This document shows, in pieces, positions 18,417 through 27,249 of a stretch of DNA of 45,615 bases. The notes under the pieces are model-generated. The model saw only the letters and a list, made by a program, of their open reading frames with translations, ran no database searches and had not been told where the DNA came from. Within the stretch, counting starts at the first letter, position 1; every line of letters starts with the position of its first letter. The position numbers were made by a program, and so were the translations under genes. Source of the DNA: Klebsiella pneumoniae (GTDB lineage: Bacteria > Pseudomonadota > Gammaproteobacteria > Ga0077536); the NCBI GenBank assembly GCA_945861225.1, contig CAMATU010000005.1:1-45615 (forward strand), written 5' to 3'.

Positions 18417-19529
18417 CTAGCGACTACCGACCGCGGTTTTGGCGCTCTGTAGCGCAAGTGGCACGACAGGGGGTTTCCCTTTGAAGCGCGGCATCACCTC
18501 CTGCGCAAACAAACGCATCGAGTCGCGCACGTGCCGGTCGTCGAGCCCGCCCACCTGCATCCACAGAATAACCTCCTGTTGCCCCATGTCGTTGCGCACT
18601 TCCTCCATGCGTTGCGCAGCGAATTCAGGGGTGCCGAGAATCAGATTTCCCACTTCGTTCAGCGTTTCGACTGGAAATCCGCCAGCTTCGTGATAGGCGT
18701 CGGCCGCAGCCGCGAACGCTTCGTAAGATTTCGGCGCCTTCGCGCCCTGGGGTACGAGCGCCAGCAGCGTATCGAAGTACCACTTCAAGGCCGAGGCCGA
18801 ACGCTGCTTGCCTTCATCGAAGGTCTTCGCAATGTGGGTGATCCACAATAGCGGAAAGTCGAGATCTTCCGCCCGATGACCTTTCAGCATGAGCTGGCGT
18901 TTGGCATCCAGACAGAAAGTTTTGAGCTCGGCCAGCGGTAGCAAGGTTGCGGCCTGGATGATGTTGAGATCCTTGGCGGCGACCATCCCGAAGGTCTCAG
19001 GACTGATCGCCGCGACATGAATCGGGATAGGCTTCTGAATCGGTCGCGGATGGCATTCCACTTCGTCGAGTTGCCAGTGCTTGCCCTGGTACGAGAATTT
19101 CTCGTTGTTCCATAACCCGAGCACGATATCGAGGGACTCCTGGAACAGTTCACGGCTGTGATCCTGGCGATCGGCCAGCCCCATGTTCTTGAATTCAAGT
19201 GGCTGATAAGCGCGGCCAACACCGAAATCGAGGCGTCCGTTGCTAATCACGTCCACCATCGCAAAGTCTTCCGCGATACGCACCGGATTGGAGAAGGGGA
19301 GGATAGTGACGGCGGTGCCGATCCGCATCTTCGTCGTGCGCTCGGCGATGGCGGCGGCTGCGATGGAAAGCCTTGGCATCGTGCCGTACAGCGAACCGTG
19401 GTGTTCGGCGAGCCAGACACTGTCGTAGCCCAGTTCTTCGCCGTACTGGATCTGACCCATCATGCGGGTCCACGCTTTGCGGTAGTCGCCGTCGGGCGCC
19501 TCAAGGACGTAAAACAATCCAAATTTCAT
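18417..19529 (-). CDS. LLM-class flavin-dependent oxidoreductase (1 of 5)
   Basis: A 370-aa bacterial-luciferase-like (PF00296) TIM-barrel protein that would use reduced FMN or F420. It opens MKFGLFYVLEAPDGDY and has GYDSVWLAEHHGSLYG (about 35-50), TKMRIGTAVTILPFSNPVRI and SNGRLDFGVGRAYQPLEF (about 110-127), the luciferase-family core with the active-site EHH. The C-terminus carries a long insert (KWYFDTLLALVPQG). GGAG lies 10 nt before the ATG. It is divergent from the tandem EthD gene across 258 bp that hold a candidate operator. The substrate is unknown; neighbours suggest oxidation of an exogenous organic compound. Its 3' end abuts the pseudogene cluster. Confidence 0.88.
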   Translation of the reverse strand: MKFGLFYVLEAPDGDYRKAWTRMMGQIQYGEELGYDSVWLAEHHGSLYGTMPRLSIAAAAIAERTTKMRIGTAVTILPFSNPVRIAEDFAMVDVISNGRLDFGVGRAYQPLEFKNMGLADRQDHSRELFQESLDIVLGLWNNEKFSYQGKHWQLDEVECHPRPIQKPIPIHVAAISPETFGMVAAKDLNIIQAATLLPLAELKTFCLDAKRQLMLKGHRAEDLDFPLLWITHIAKTFDEGKQRSASALKWYFDTLLALVPQGAKAPKSYEAFAAAADAYHEAGGFPVETLNEVGNLILGTPEFAAQRMEEVRNDMGQQEVILWMQVGGLDDRHVRDSMRLFAQEVMPRFKGKPPVVPLALQSAKTAVGSR

Positions 19530-19610
19530 GGCTTCTCAGCTCCTCTCATCGGTGAATTAAGGACGCACTTGAGCCCGTCGTATGGAGGACGTACTCGATG
19601 TTACAAATGT

Positions 19611-19652
19611 ACTATAGTGCTTGCTACAATTTATTTGTAGCAGATGCTACAA
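19611..19652. promoter_or_regulatory. Candidate operator: TGCTACAA inverted repeat plus third half-site
   Basis: TGCTACAA (19622-19629), 5-bp spacer, TTGTAGCA (19635-19642): a perfect 8-bp inverted repeat of 21 bp. A third copy of TGCTACAA follows at 19645-19652. ACTATA at 19611-19616 could be the -10 box of the leftward LLM gene, which would put the repeat over its -35 region. It lies between two divergent genes near a TetR gene (20629-21252), so TetR binding is a reasonable guess, not shown. Confidence 0.6.
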
Positions 19653-19787
19653 GAGGGCGAAAGCAATAGTTGGTAGCCCAGCGAAGCGCATACGAAATTC
19701 GCATTCATTTTCATCTGTCACCTAAGCGCGGTTACTGATTCTTTAAATTGTCGAGCTGCGCGCTACGCAGCACAACGGGAGCAACCT

Positions 19788-20552
19788 ATGATCAAACTCG
19801 CAGTTTTACTGAAGCGTAAAAAGGGCATGTCGTTTGAGGAATTTGATCGCTACTGGGACGGAACGCACGGCGATCTTGTCGTCGGGATCCCCGAGTTTAC
19901 GCGACATGTCCGTCGGTACAGCCAGTCGCACATCGTAGACCCGACCTACCAGGGAGAGGGCATGGCCTGGAAGCGCGCTGATTTCGATGGCATCGCAGAG
20001 GTTTGGTTCGACAGCATTGATACCATGACTGCAGCATTCAACGAGCCTCGGTTTATTGAGATCGTAGGACCGGACGACACGAAGTTTATCGATCGCGAAG
20101 CAACTTCAATTTTGGTTACTCGCGAAATCGAGAAAATTCCCTTGAACGGTTCACCTGGTATCAAGCTTTCAGTCGTCATCAAACGGCGCGATGGCATGTC
20201 GTTCGCTGAATTCGATCGGTACTGGAACACTACGCACGCGAAGATTGTGACGAGTGTGCCGGAATTTACCCGCCATGTGCGGCGCTATGTGCAAGCTCAT
20301 CTCGTTAGCGAATACACGGGCACGGGCGATACCAGCAAGCTTACGACTCAGTGGGGCAAGGCTTCGTATGACGGAATTGCGGAGCTCTGGTTTGATAGCA
20401 TTGCCGAGATGGTTGCGGCTTTTAATGAGCCGAAATTCATGGAGCATATCGCGCCGGATGATGAAAAATTTGTTGGCGCAACGGAGACTCAGCTCTTTAC
20501 GCTCAAAGAGATCCAAAAGTACCCTGCGCTGGAAAGACTGTTCTCAACTTAA
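19788..20552 (+). CDS. Tandem EthD-domain protein
   Basis: A 254-aa protein made of two EthD (dimeric alpha-beta barrel) repeats, about residues 1-110 and 124-250. Repeat 1 reads KGMSFEEFDRYWDGTH with PEFTRHVRRYSQSH; repeat 2 reads DGMSFAEFDRYWNTTH with PEFTRHVRRYVQAH. Each ends with an FDGIAEVWFDS or YDGIAELWFDS block and a FNEP(R/K)F block. The two are clearly an internal duplication that could fold as a pseudo-dimer. EthD is named from ethyl tert-butyl ether degradation clusters; its exact role is unproven there, and other members are cyclases or isomerases. GGGAG precedes the ATG. It is divergent from an LLM gene and followed 76 bp later by a TetR gene. Confidence 0.87.
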   Translation: MIKLAVLLKRKKGMSFEEFDRYWDGTHGDLVVGIPEFTRHVRRYSQSHIVDPTYQGEGMAWKRADFDGIAEVWFDSIDTMTAAFNEPRFIEIVGPDDTKFIDREATSILVTREIEKIPLNGSPGIKLSVVIKRRDGMSFAEFDRYWNTTHAKIVTSVPEFTRHVRRYVQAHLVSEYTGTGDTSKLTTQWGKASYDGIAELWFDSIAEMVAAFNEPKFMEHIAPDDEKFVGATETQLFTLKEIQKYPALERLFST

Positions 20553-20628
20553 GAATATTGAGTGATCGAAAATTGAAGATATCCTTTGCGCTGCCTCGCG
20601 ATACTTCTTTCTATGTCATGTCTTCACC

Positions 20629-21252
20629 ATGACTGCTAGTGTTCGCCAGATTCGCCGCGACGTTGCGCTGGAGCGCGTGGTTGATTACCTGTTGGAACAT
20701 GGGCTGGGTACCGCCAGTCTGCGCACCTTGGCGACGGCGGTCGGCACCAGTGATCGCATGCTGCTCTATTACTTTTCAGATAAAGAGGAAATGATGCTGG
20801 AGGCGTTCGCGTGCATTGTGCAGCGCCAGTCGGCGTTACTCGCGGCGGTCCTACCGGAAGGCCGTCAACCTTTCGCAGTGCTGCTGGCGCAGATGTGGCA
20901 GATTTTAAAGGCCCCAGATTACGAACCCTACATGCGGATTTGGTATGACGCGCTGGGTCGCGCTTCACAGGGCGAAGAAGCGTATCGCGCCATGGCGAGT
21001 CGGGTAATCGATGTCTGGTTCGAATGGTTCGAACCGCGCTCATCCGCGCCTCCCGAGCGCCGTAAAGACGAAATCGCGGCTGTCGTGGCTGCCGCCTGCG
21101 GACTGGTCATGTTCCGCTTTCTTGGCCGGGCGAAAGAGGCAGAAGGCGCTGCCATCGCGTTATCGAAGAGTATCGAGAAGTCTCGGCGCCAGCCATCAAT
21201 GGTGACTAAGCCGCGCCGCCTGCGCACGACGACAACTGGTCCGCGCCGCTGA
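20629..21252 (+). CDS. TetR-family transcriptional regulator
   Basis: A 207-aa dimeric repressor-type regulator. The N-terminal helix-turn-helix lies at about residues 22-58: ALERVVDYLLEHGLGTASLR, then TLATAVGTSDRMLLYYFSDK, a typical TetR recognition helix and YYFSDKEEM turn. The C-terminal ligand domain (about 70-190) is all-helical and not assignable to a ligand. The basic tail KPRRLRTTTTGPRR is unusual. It follows the tandem EthD gene on the same strand and probably controls the flavin monooxygenase genes around it; the inverted repeat at 19622-19642 is the best candidate site. It converges on LLM gene 2. Confidence 0.88.
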   Translation: MTASVRQIRRDVALERVVDYLLEHGLGTASLRTLATAVGTSDRMLLYYFSDKEEMMLEAFACIVQRQSALLAAVLPEGRQPFAVLLAQMWQILKAPDYEPYMRIWYDALGRASQGEEAYRAMASRVIDVWFEWFEPRSSAPPERRKDEIAAVVAAACGLVMFRFLGRAKEAEGAAIALSKSIEKSRRQPSMVTKPRRLRTTTTGPRR

Positions 21253-21336
21253 GGAGCGGTGGGTGTTCACAGACGCATGTCTGACGCACCAAACACTGGT
21301 GCCGCTGGCCGTAGTCGCGCGCGAAGGCGGCCGTGT

Positions 21337-22416
21337 TCAGTAGCGTGCGATAACGTGGGTGGCGAAGTCTGCGAACACGCGCCGCGCATGATCCATCGGC
21401 GGCAACAGCGTGATTTCGTTCAGGCCCGCCGCTTCAGCGGCCCGCAGTCGCGCAATGATTTCCGCCGGTTCGCCGGCGAGGATGAAGGTCTCGATCGCCT
21501 CCGGCGTGATGAAGCGCCGTTCTTCGGGCACCAACCACGAGCAATGACCTTCGTGAATCTGCAGATAGCGCTTGTGCGCGGGCATCGCCATCGTCTCGAC
21601 ATAGGCACAATACTCGTCCCATACATTGCGCACCGCCGGCGGTATTGCCGAGTCATCGCCCGAGAGCTTCCAGTTCTCGTAGCAGTAATGGAGCGCGGCC
21701 GCGACCTGCGAACCGCATTGGTCGATGACGCGCGGGCTGGTGAGCTTTTCACCCGGCCCCAGCACCACCGCCGAAGTCAGCGCCGCGCTGTGAAAATCGC
21801 TGGGGAGCGCGCGCCCGACTTCGGCCGCACCAGCGCGCATGAGTTCGTGGCTCTGGTGGACCAGGACCGGCGGTTCGTTGAGCGCCGAAATGCGTCCGTC
21901 GCCATAGGCGCCGGCGGCGCGCAAGGCGCCCGGCCCGTTGGCCGCCACCCAGATCGGGATCGGCGCGGTGATATCGATGAACTTGCGCTCGAGATGCAGG
22001 AAGCGAATGGCCTGCGTCTCGCCGTTCAAGGTGTATTCCACTTCCTCGCCGGCGAGCAGCGCGCGCACCACGCGCAGGTATTCGCGAAAGGGCTTGGGCT
22101 TCATTGGCTTCATGCCCATCACGCGCATCGCGGTGTGGCCGGTCCCTAAGCCCAGGAATACCCGGCCCGGGGCGAGCGCGGCGATACTCGCGATGGAATG
22201 GGCGGTGACCGGCGCGATACGCGTCGGCGCGATTGAAACCCCGGTACCGATCTTGATGCGCGAGGTGTTGACCGCCGCGAGCGCGAGCACTGCGTAGCAG
22301 TCCGACCAAATCATCTGCGAATCCGGCACCCAGCCGTGATCGTAGCCGAGATCTTCGGCAAGCTTGATCAGCTGCCAGTCGTTGATGTGGGTGCCGATCA
22401 TGGCGCCGAATTTCAT
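21337..22416 (-). CDS. LLM-class flavin-dependent oxidoreductase (2 of 5)
   Basis: A 359-aa luciferase-like protein of the F420-dependent (methylene-H4MPT reductase/Mer-like) branch. The start is set at the ATG at 22416, with GGGAG 8-10 nt upstream; the frame stays open to 22452. It has MKFGAMIGTHINDWQLI, LGYDHGWVPDSQMIWSDCY, TSRIKIGTGVSIAPTRIAPV and GRVFLGLGTGHTAMRVMG, the glycine-rich phosphate-binding strand of this group. PIWVAANGPGALRAAGAYGD lies mid-protein. Five LLM proteins in this window differ in sequence, so this is not a recent duplication. It converges on the TetR gene and is divergent from the Baeyer-Villiger monooxygenase gene. Confidence 0.87.
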   Translation of the reverse strand: MKFGAMIGTHINDWQLIKLAEDLGYDHGWVPDSQMIWSDCYAVLALAAVNTSRIKIGTGVSIAPTRIAPVTAHSIASIAALAPGRVFLGLGTGHTAMRVMGMKPMKPKPFREYLRVVRALLAGEEVEYTLNGETQAIRFLHLERKFIDITAPIPIWVAANGPGALRAAGAYGDGRISALNEPPVLVHQSHELMRAGAAEVGRALPSDFHSAALTSAVVLGPGEKLTSPRVIDQCGSQVAAALHYCYENWKLSGDDSAIPPAVRNVWDEYCAYVETMAMPAHKRYLQIHEGHCSWLVPEERRFITPEAIETFILAGEPAEIIARLRAAEAAGLNEITLLPPMDHARRVFADFATHVIARY

Positions 22417-22897
22417 GGCGAGTCTCCCGCAGTCTCTGTTGGTGTAAGGCATCCTTGGTCATCGACCGCTCGCGGTCAAGTCGCTGGCCGGGTGCAGGCT
22501 GGCGCCAGCGACGCGCTGATGGCTTCATCGACTTCATGGTCGGCGCCACCACTTTGGCGATTGCGTACCTGAAAGGGCGGCTGGCAAGCCTCGATTTCAT
22601 GGAACTGCGACACGCGCCAGTGATTTGGCGTGGTATCGTCGAAGGGTGGTTGCTTGGCAACTCGGCCGCCATGATTATCGCTTATAGGTACGGTCTGAAT
22701 AGGCATGGTCTGTGAAGTCAGCGGGCATTTAGGTGTACGCGCGCAAACACGCAATCCAACGTCCGAACAATCCCTGTTTCATCTTGGCGCGCTTTACCAA
22801 CGTCTGCTGCACGATCGGTAGTGCGATAAGAAGGTAAGGCGGAATGTATGAGATTCGGGTAGGTACCAAATTCGCATCACAAAGAGAAGGCCCTTTA
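22417..22897. other. 481-bp region between divergent flavoenzyme genes, no assignable gene
   Basis: Both strands carry open frames of 80-92 codons (plus 22455-22715, minus 22476-22754), but neither resembles a family I know and they overlap each other. The region must hold the promoters for the leftward LLM gene and the rightward monooxygenase. I see no TGCTACAA copy and no FNR box here. It may include a decayed gene. Confidence 0.5.
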
Positions 22898-24505
22898 ATG
22901 ACTACTGAAACCCCTTCGTCGGTTACCGTGCTCGACGCGCTCGTCGTCGGTGCCGGCTTCGCCGGTCTTTATATGCTTCATCGACTGCGCGGCATGGGGC
23001 TCGATGTTCGCGTCATCGAGGCAGGGAGTGGCGTAGGGGGGACCTGGTATTGGAATCGTTATCCAGGCGCGCGCTGCGATGTCGAAAGTGTGGAGTATTC
23101 GTACGGTTTTTCGGCAGAACTCGAACAGGAATGGGAGTGGAGTGAACGCTATGCTGCGCAACCCGAGATCATGCGTTATCTCGAGCATGTGGCGGCACGG
23201 TTTGATCTCTACCCGCAGATTGCTTTGAATACCCGCGTGCTTACCGCGCATTTCGACGAACCCACTAACCGCTGGAACATCACTACCGATAAGGGCGCTT
23301 ATAGCGTCCGCTACTGCGTTATGGCGACTGGCTGCCTGTCCTCGGCGAACCTGCCGGACATCCCAGGTCACGCGCAGTTCCGCGGTCAGATTTATCACAC
23401 CGGACGCTGGCCGCATACCGACGTGGATTTTACAGGCCTGCGCGTGGCGATTGTCGGTACCGGTTCATCGGGTATCCAGGCGACGCCCGAGATTGCCAAG
23501 CAGGCTGCGCATTTGTACGTGTTTCAGCGCACCCCAAACTGGTCAGTGCCGGCACGCAACGCGCCGCTCGCGCCGGGTGCGCAGGCTGCGGTAAAGGCCG
23601 AGTACCAAGCTTTCCGCGCCCGTCAACGTACGCTCGGGACCGCCTGCCACTATCCGCCAAACAAACAATCTGCACTCGCGGTCGATCCCGTTGAGCGTGA
23701 ACAGATCTATGAGCGATGGTGGCAGCTCGGCGGTCTTTCCTTTTTGGGCGCATTTGGCGATTTGATATTCAACGAGCAAGCCAATGCGACTGCCGCCGCG
23801 TTCGTCCGCGATAAGATTCTCGCGCTGGTTAAAGACCCGATGGTAGCGGCGAAGCTCGTTCCCGAGCACGCCGTTGGTTGTAAGCGCGCGTGCTCGGACA
23901 CGCACTACTATGAAACGTTCAATCGCGATAACGTGAGCCTGATTGATGCGCGCGACTCGCCGATCGAGGCGTTCACTGAGCGCGGTATCCGGACTGCAGA
24001 TGCCGAGTACGAGCTCGATGCGGTCGTTTTTGCGACTGGCTTCGATGCCATGACCGGCGCGCTTGATCGGATCGATATTCGCGGTGTCGATGGTCGGCGA
24101 CTGAAAGACAAGTGGGCCGCCGGCCCTCGAACTTACTTGGGGTTGGCCACCAATGGTTTCCCGAATCTTTTCACCGTGACTGGCCCAGGCAGCCCGTCCG
24201 TATTGGCCAGCATGACGGTCGGCATCGAGCACCATGTGGAGTGGATTGCACAATGTATCGCTTGGCTGCGGGCGCACGGCGCAACGCGCATAGAAGCGGA
24301 GCAAGGTGCAGAAGATAACTGGGTGGAGCATGTGAACAAAGTCGCCGACAAGACGCTTTTCCCGACCTGCAACTCATGGTATGTCGGCGCCAACATTCCG
24401 GGGAAACCACGTGTATTTCTCCCCTATGTCGGCGGTTTCCCGCGGTATGAAGCGAAGTGTCGCGACATCGCCGCCAACGGGTACGATGGGTTCGAAGTAA
24501 GTTGA
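22898..24505 (+). CDS. Baeyer-Villiger flavin monooxygenase
   Basis: A 535-aa FAD/NADPH enzyme that inserts oxygen next to a ketone, giving an ester or lactone. The start is set at the ATG at 22898, with GAAGG upstream; the frame stays open to 22844. FAD-binding GAGFAG lies at residues 18-23, and GGTWYWNRYPGARCDVES follows. The Baeyer-Villiger fingerprint FRGQIYHTGRWP (FxGxxxHxxxW) is at about 161-172, and the NADPH-binding GTGSSG comes next. VFATGFDAMTGA and the C-terminal NSWYVGANIPGKPR are typical of the cyclohexanone/steroid monooxygenase group. Substrate type cannot be fixed. It converges on the PatZ-like gene with 8 bp between stops. Confidence 0.93.
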   Translation: MTTETPSSVTVLDALVVGAGFAGLYMLHRLRGMGLDVRVIEAGSGVGGTWYWNRYPGARCDVESVEYSYGFSAELEQEWEWSERYAAQPEIMRYLEHVAARFDLYPQIALNTRVLTAHFDEPTNRWNITTDKGAYSVRYCVMATGCLSSANLPDIPGHAQFRGQIYHTGRWPHTDVDFTGLRVAIVGTGSSGIQATPEIAKQAAHLYVFQRTPNWSVPARNAPLAPGAQAAVKAEYQAFRARQRTLGTACHYPPNKQSALAVDPVEREQIYERWWQLGGLSFLGAFGDLIFNEQANATAAAFVRDKILALVKDPMVAAKLVPEHAVGCKRACSDTHYYETFNRDNVSLIDARDSPIEAFTERGIRTADAEYELDAVVFATGFDAMTGALDRIDIRGVDGRRLKDKWAAGPRTYLGLATNGFPNLFTVTGPGSPSVLASMTVGIEHHVEWIAQCIAWLRAHGATRIEAEQGAEDNWVEHVNKVADKTLFPTCNSWYVGANIPGKPRVFLPYVGGFPRYEAKCRDIAANGYDGFEVS

Positions 24506-24513
24506 GCGTGAGA

Positions 24514-27249
24514 CTACAGACGGGACTCCAATTTGCGGCTGTCGTTCCGGCGGCTCGCCGCCCCATTTCCCCACGTATTTAAATCCAGCGCGATTTCCAC
24601 CACGCCGCTGTTATCCCGTGACAATGTCTTGAAACCCAACTCGCTGGAGAGTTCAAGCATCGCTCTATTCTCATTGAGCACATAGCCGACCAGGCGCTGA
24701 GTGCCGCGTCGTGTGCTGTACGTGATGAGCTTCTGCATCAACGCGTAGCCCAGGCCATGGCCGTGAAAGTCGCTGCGCACCAGGATCGCGAATTCTGCGT
24801 CCTGGTTATCGGGATCGGCGATGCAGCGCGCGACGCCCAGAATTTCATCGCTGCCGGTGCTCGCGGTGCGTACCGCGATTAACGCCATTTCGCGGTCATA
24901 GTCGATCTGGGTAAAGCGTGCGAGTTGTTGGTGCGACCAGTCCTTGATCGCGTGAAAGAAACGAAAATACAGATCGGCCGGGTCCACCTGGTGCAGGAAG
25001 GCGCGATGCAACGCTTCGTCGGTCGGCCGGATGGGACGCAGGGTCAATGGAACACCAGCGACTTCGATCGACTCCTCCAAATCGCTCGGATAGGGCCGAA
25101 TTGCCAGACGTGGCACTGCACCCGCCTGGCGTCGAACCACCTGGATCCGCGCGTCGAGCGCCAGCGCCTGAGTCGCATCGAGCAACAATGGGTTGATGTC
25201 GAGTGCTTCTATCTCGGGCACCCGCGATACCAGACGGGCCACTTGCATGATGGTGCCGTACAGGGCCTCCAGCGCGGCGGCGGGTTGCTCGCGGTAGCCT
25301 GCGAGTAGTGCCGCGACGCGGGTTCGCGCGACCATGTCCCGCGTCAGCGGAAGATTGAGCGGTGGCAGGGCGAAGACGCGATCCTTCAACACTTCCACCG
25401 CCGTCCCGCCATGCCCGAACATCACCACCGGTCCGAACACCGGATCGTTAACGCTCCCGATAATCAACTCGTGTGCGGATGTGGTCGCTGCCATTGCCTG
25501 TACCGTGAAGCCGATGATCTCCGCTGCGGGGTGCGCCGCCTGCACGCGCTGCCGGATCTGCTGCGCGGCAAGTCTGACCTCGGCCTCTGTCCCGAGGTGC
25601 AAGGCCACCCCACCCACATCGCTTTTATGCGAAATCATCGGTGACAGCACTTTGAGCGCGACGGGAAAGCCGATCGCATGCGCCAGCGCCACGGCATGTT
25701 CGACGTCGCGGGCGATCTCGGTGCGCACGACGGCGATCCCGGCCGCGGTCAGCACGGCCTTTGCTTCGACCTCATTGAGAAGGGTGCGGTCTTCATCCAG
25801 TGCAGTCGTAATAATTTGCTTGATCGCCGTGAGATCAAGGTTTGCCAAATCCATTTCGGCTAGCGGCGTTTCGAGCAGCAACGTTTGATTGCGATCGAAA
25901 TCGGCGATCTGCAGTAACGCACGGCTAGCCGCCTCTGGGGTGACATACGTAGGAATTTGGTGATTCGCGAGAAGCCGTCGCGCTGCGCTGACTGCATCAC
26001 CGCCCAGGAAGCAGGTGAACACATTCTTGGCGCTCGCCTGAATCACCGGAACCAGGGCGGTCGCGATCGCCGTGCTGGTGGCCACCGCAGTTGGGGCGTG
26101 AATTAACAAGACCGAGTCGACCGTAGCGCTGGCGATTAGGCCTTGCAGGCAGGCAACGTAACGGGTGACCGGTGCGTCACCGATGATGTCGAGCGGGTTC
26201 GCACGTGACCAGGTGGCCGGCAGGACAGCGTCCAAGGCGCTCAGCGTTGTTTCGTCCAGGACAGCCAACGTGCCGCCAGCAGCAACGAAGGCATCGGTCG
26301 CGAGCACGCCGGCGCCACCGCCGTTTGTCATCATCGCCACCCGATGGCCGGTGCTGGGTTTCAGCCTGGCCAGGGTTTCCGCCGCATCGAACAAGTCTTG
26401 CGTCGTTGCAACCCGCAGGATCCCTGCGCGGCGCAGCACCGCATCGATGATCGCGTCGTTACCGGCGAGTGCGCCCGTATGGGATTTCGCGGCCAGCGCG
26501 CCCGCTTCTACGCGACCCGCTTTCACCGCAATCACGGGCTTGGTGCGGGACGCCGCCCGTGCGGCAGACATGAACTTACGCGCTGCTTGAATCGATTCGA
26601 TATAGAGCAGGATCGCACTGGTGCCTGGATCACGCGCCAGATAATCCAGCAAGTCGCCGCAGTCAACATCAAGACTGTCGCCGACGGTGACGCAGCAGGA
26701 GAAGCCAATCCCCTGCTGGCGTCCCCAATCCAGGATTGCGGTGGCCAGGGCGCCAGACTGCGAGATGAACGCGAGTTTGCCGGGCAATGGGTGACTCGGC
26801 GCAAAGCTCGCGTTGAGCCCGATCCCGGGCACCAGCAGACCCAAACAATTAGGGCCGATGATGCGGAGCCCGTGCGGTCGGGCCGCCTCAAGTGCGGCAG
26901 TGGCGAGGGTTTTGCCGTCGGCGCCAGTTACACGCGCCAGTCCCGCTGTGATCACGACCGCAGCCTTAGTGCCTTTGGCGCCGAGTGCTGCGATCACGCC
27001 AGGGACCGTCGCCGCCGGGGTGCAGATCACGGCGAGATCGGGCACGCTGGATAGCGCGCTGATGTTCGGCACCGCGACCAGTCCGTGTACCTCGGAGTGG
27101 CAGGTGTTCACGGGATAAACTGTGCCAGAGAATCCTCCGGTGAGTAAATTTTGCATCACCGCATTGCCAATGCTTCCGGGGCGCTCGGAGGCGCCGATGA
27201 CGACGACCGAGCGCGGCATGAAAAAGTGTTCGAGGTTGCGAATGGTCAT
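24514..27249 (-). CDS. PatZ-like protein: ADP-forming acyl-CoA synthetase fold fused to GNAT acetyltransferase
   Basis: A 911-aa multidomain protein. In order: CoA-binding Rossmann domain (about 1-130, opening FFMPRSVVVIGASERPGSIG), succinyl-CoA-ligase-like domain with SHTGALAGNDAI holding the conserved His, ATP-grasp domain (about 480-700, SHKSDVGGVALHL), and a C-terminal GNAT domain (about 735-890, RSDFHGHGLGYALMQKLI, the acetyl-CoA loop). This is the architecture of E. coli PatZ/YfiQ, which acetylates lysines of acetyl-CoA synthetase and others; an acyl-CoA synthetase role is also possible. Its ATG overlaps the trxC stop by 4 bp, so it is translationally coupled to thioredoxin 2. Confidence 0.9.
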   Translation of the reverse strand: MTIRNLEHFFMPRSVVVIGASERPGSIGNAVMQNLLTGGFSGTVYPVNTCHSEVHGLVAVPNISALSSVPDLAVICTPAATVPGVIAALGAKGTKAAVVITAGLARVTGADGKTLATAALEAARPHGLRIIGPNCLGLLVPGIGLNASFAPSHPLPGKLAFISQSGALATAILDWGRQQGIGFSCCVTVGDSLDVDCGDLLDYLARDPGTSAILLYIESIQAARKFMSAARAASRTKPVIAVKAGRVEAGALAAKSHTGALAGNDAIIDAVLRRAGILRVATTQDLFDAAETLARLKPSTGHRVAMMTNGGGAGVLATDAFVAAGGTLAVLDETTLSALDAVLPATWSRANPLDIIGDAPVTRYVACLQGLIASATVDSVLLIHAPTAVATSTAIATALVPVIQASAKNVFTCFLGGDAVSAARRLLANHQIPTYVTPEAASRALLQIADFDRNQTLLLETPLAEMDLANLDLTAIKQIITTALDEDRTLLNEVEAKAVLTAAGIAVVRTEIARDVEHAVALAHAIGFPVALKVLSPMISHKSDVGGVALHLGTEAEVRLAAQQIRQRVQAAHPAAEIIGFTVQAMAATTSAHELIIGSVNDPVFGPVVMFGHGGTAVEVLKDRVFALPPLNLPLTRDMVARTRVAALLAGYREQPAAALEALYGTIMQVARLVSRVPEIEALDINPLLLDATQALALDARIQVVRRQAGAVPRLAIRPYPSDLEESIEVAGVPLTLRPIRPTDEALHRAFLHQVDPADLYFRFFHAIKDWSHQQLARFTQIDYDREMALIAVRTASTGSDEILGVARCIADPDNQDAEFAILVRSDFHGHGLGYALMQKLITYSTRRGTQRLVGYVLNENRAMLELSSELGFKTLSRDNSGVVEIALDLNTWGNGAASRRNDSRKLESRL

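Noticed and set aside
21259..22149. Long plus-strand open frame of 296 codons opposite LLM gene 2
   Set aside because: It is a mirror of the GC-rich LLM gene, is Arg/His-rich with no family resemblance, and the LLM gene fits its family along the whole length.
22455..22754. Overlapping small frames on both strands between LLM gene 2 and the Baeyer-Villiger gene
   Set aside because: Neither matches a family I know, and they overlap; kept only as an unassigned region.
23543..24331. Minus-strand open frame of 262 codons opposite the Baeyer-Villiger gene
   Set aside because: Antisense shadow; no ribosome site or recognisable domain, while the plus strand encodes a full, motif-complete enzyme.
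26344..27054. Plus-strand open frame of 236 codons opposite the PatZ-like gene
   Set aside because: Antisense shadow with Arg/Gly-rich composition and no domain.
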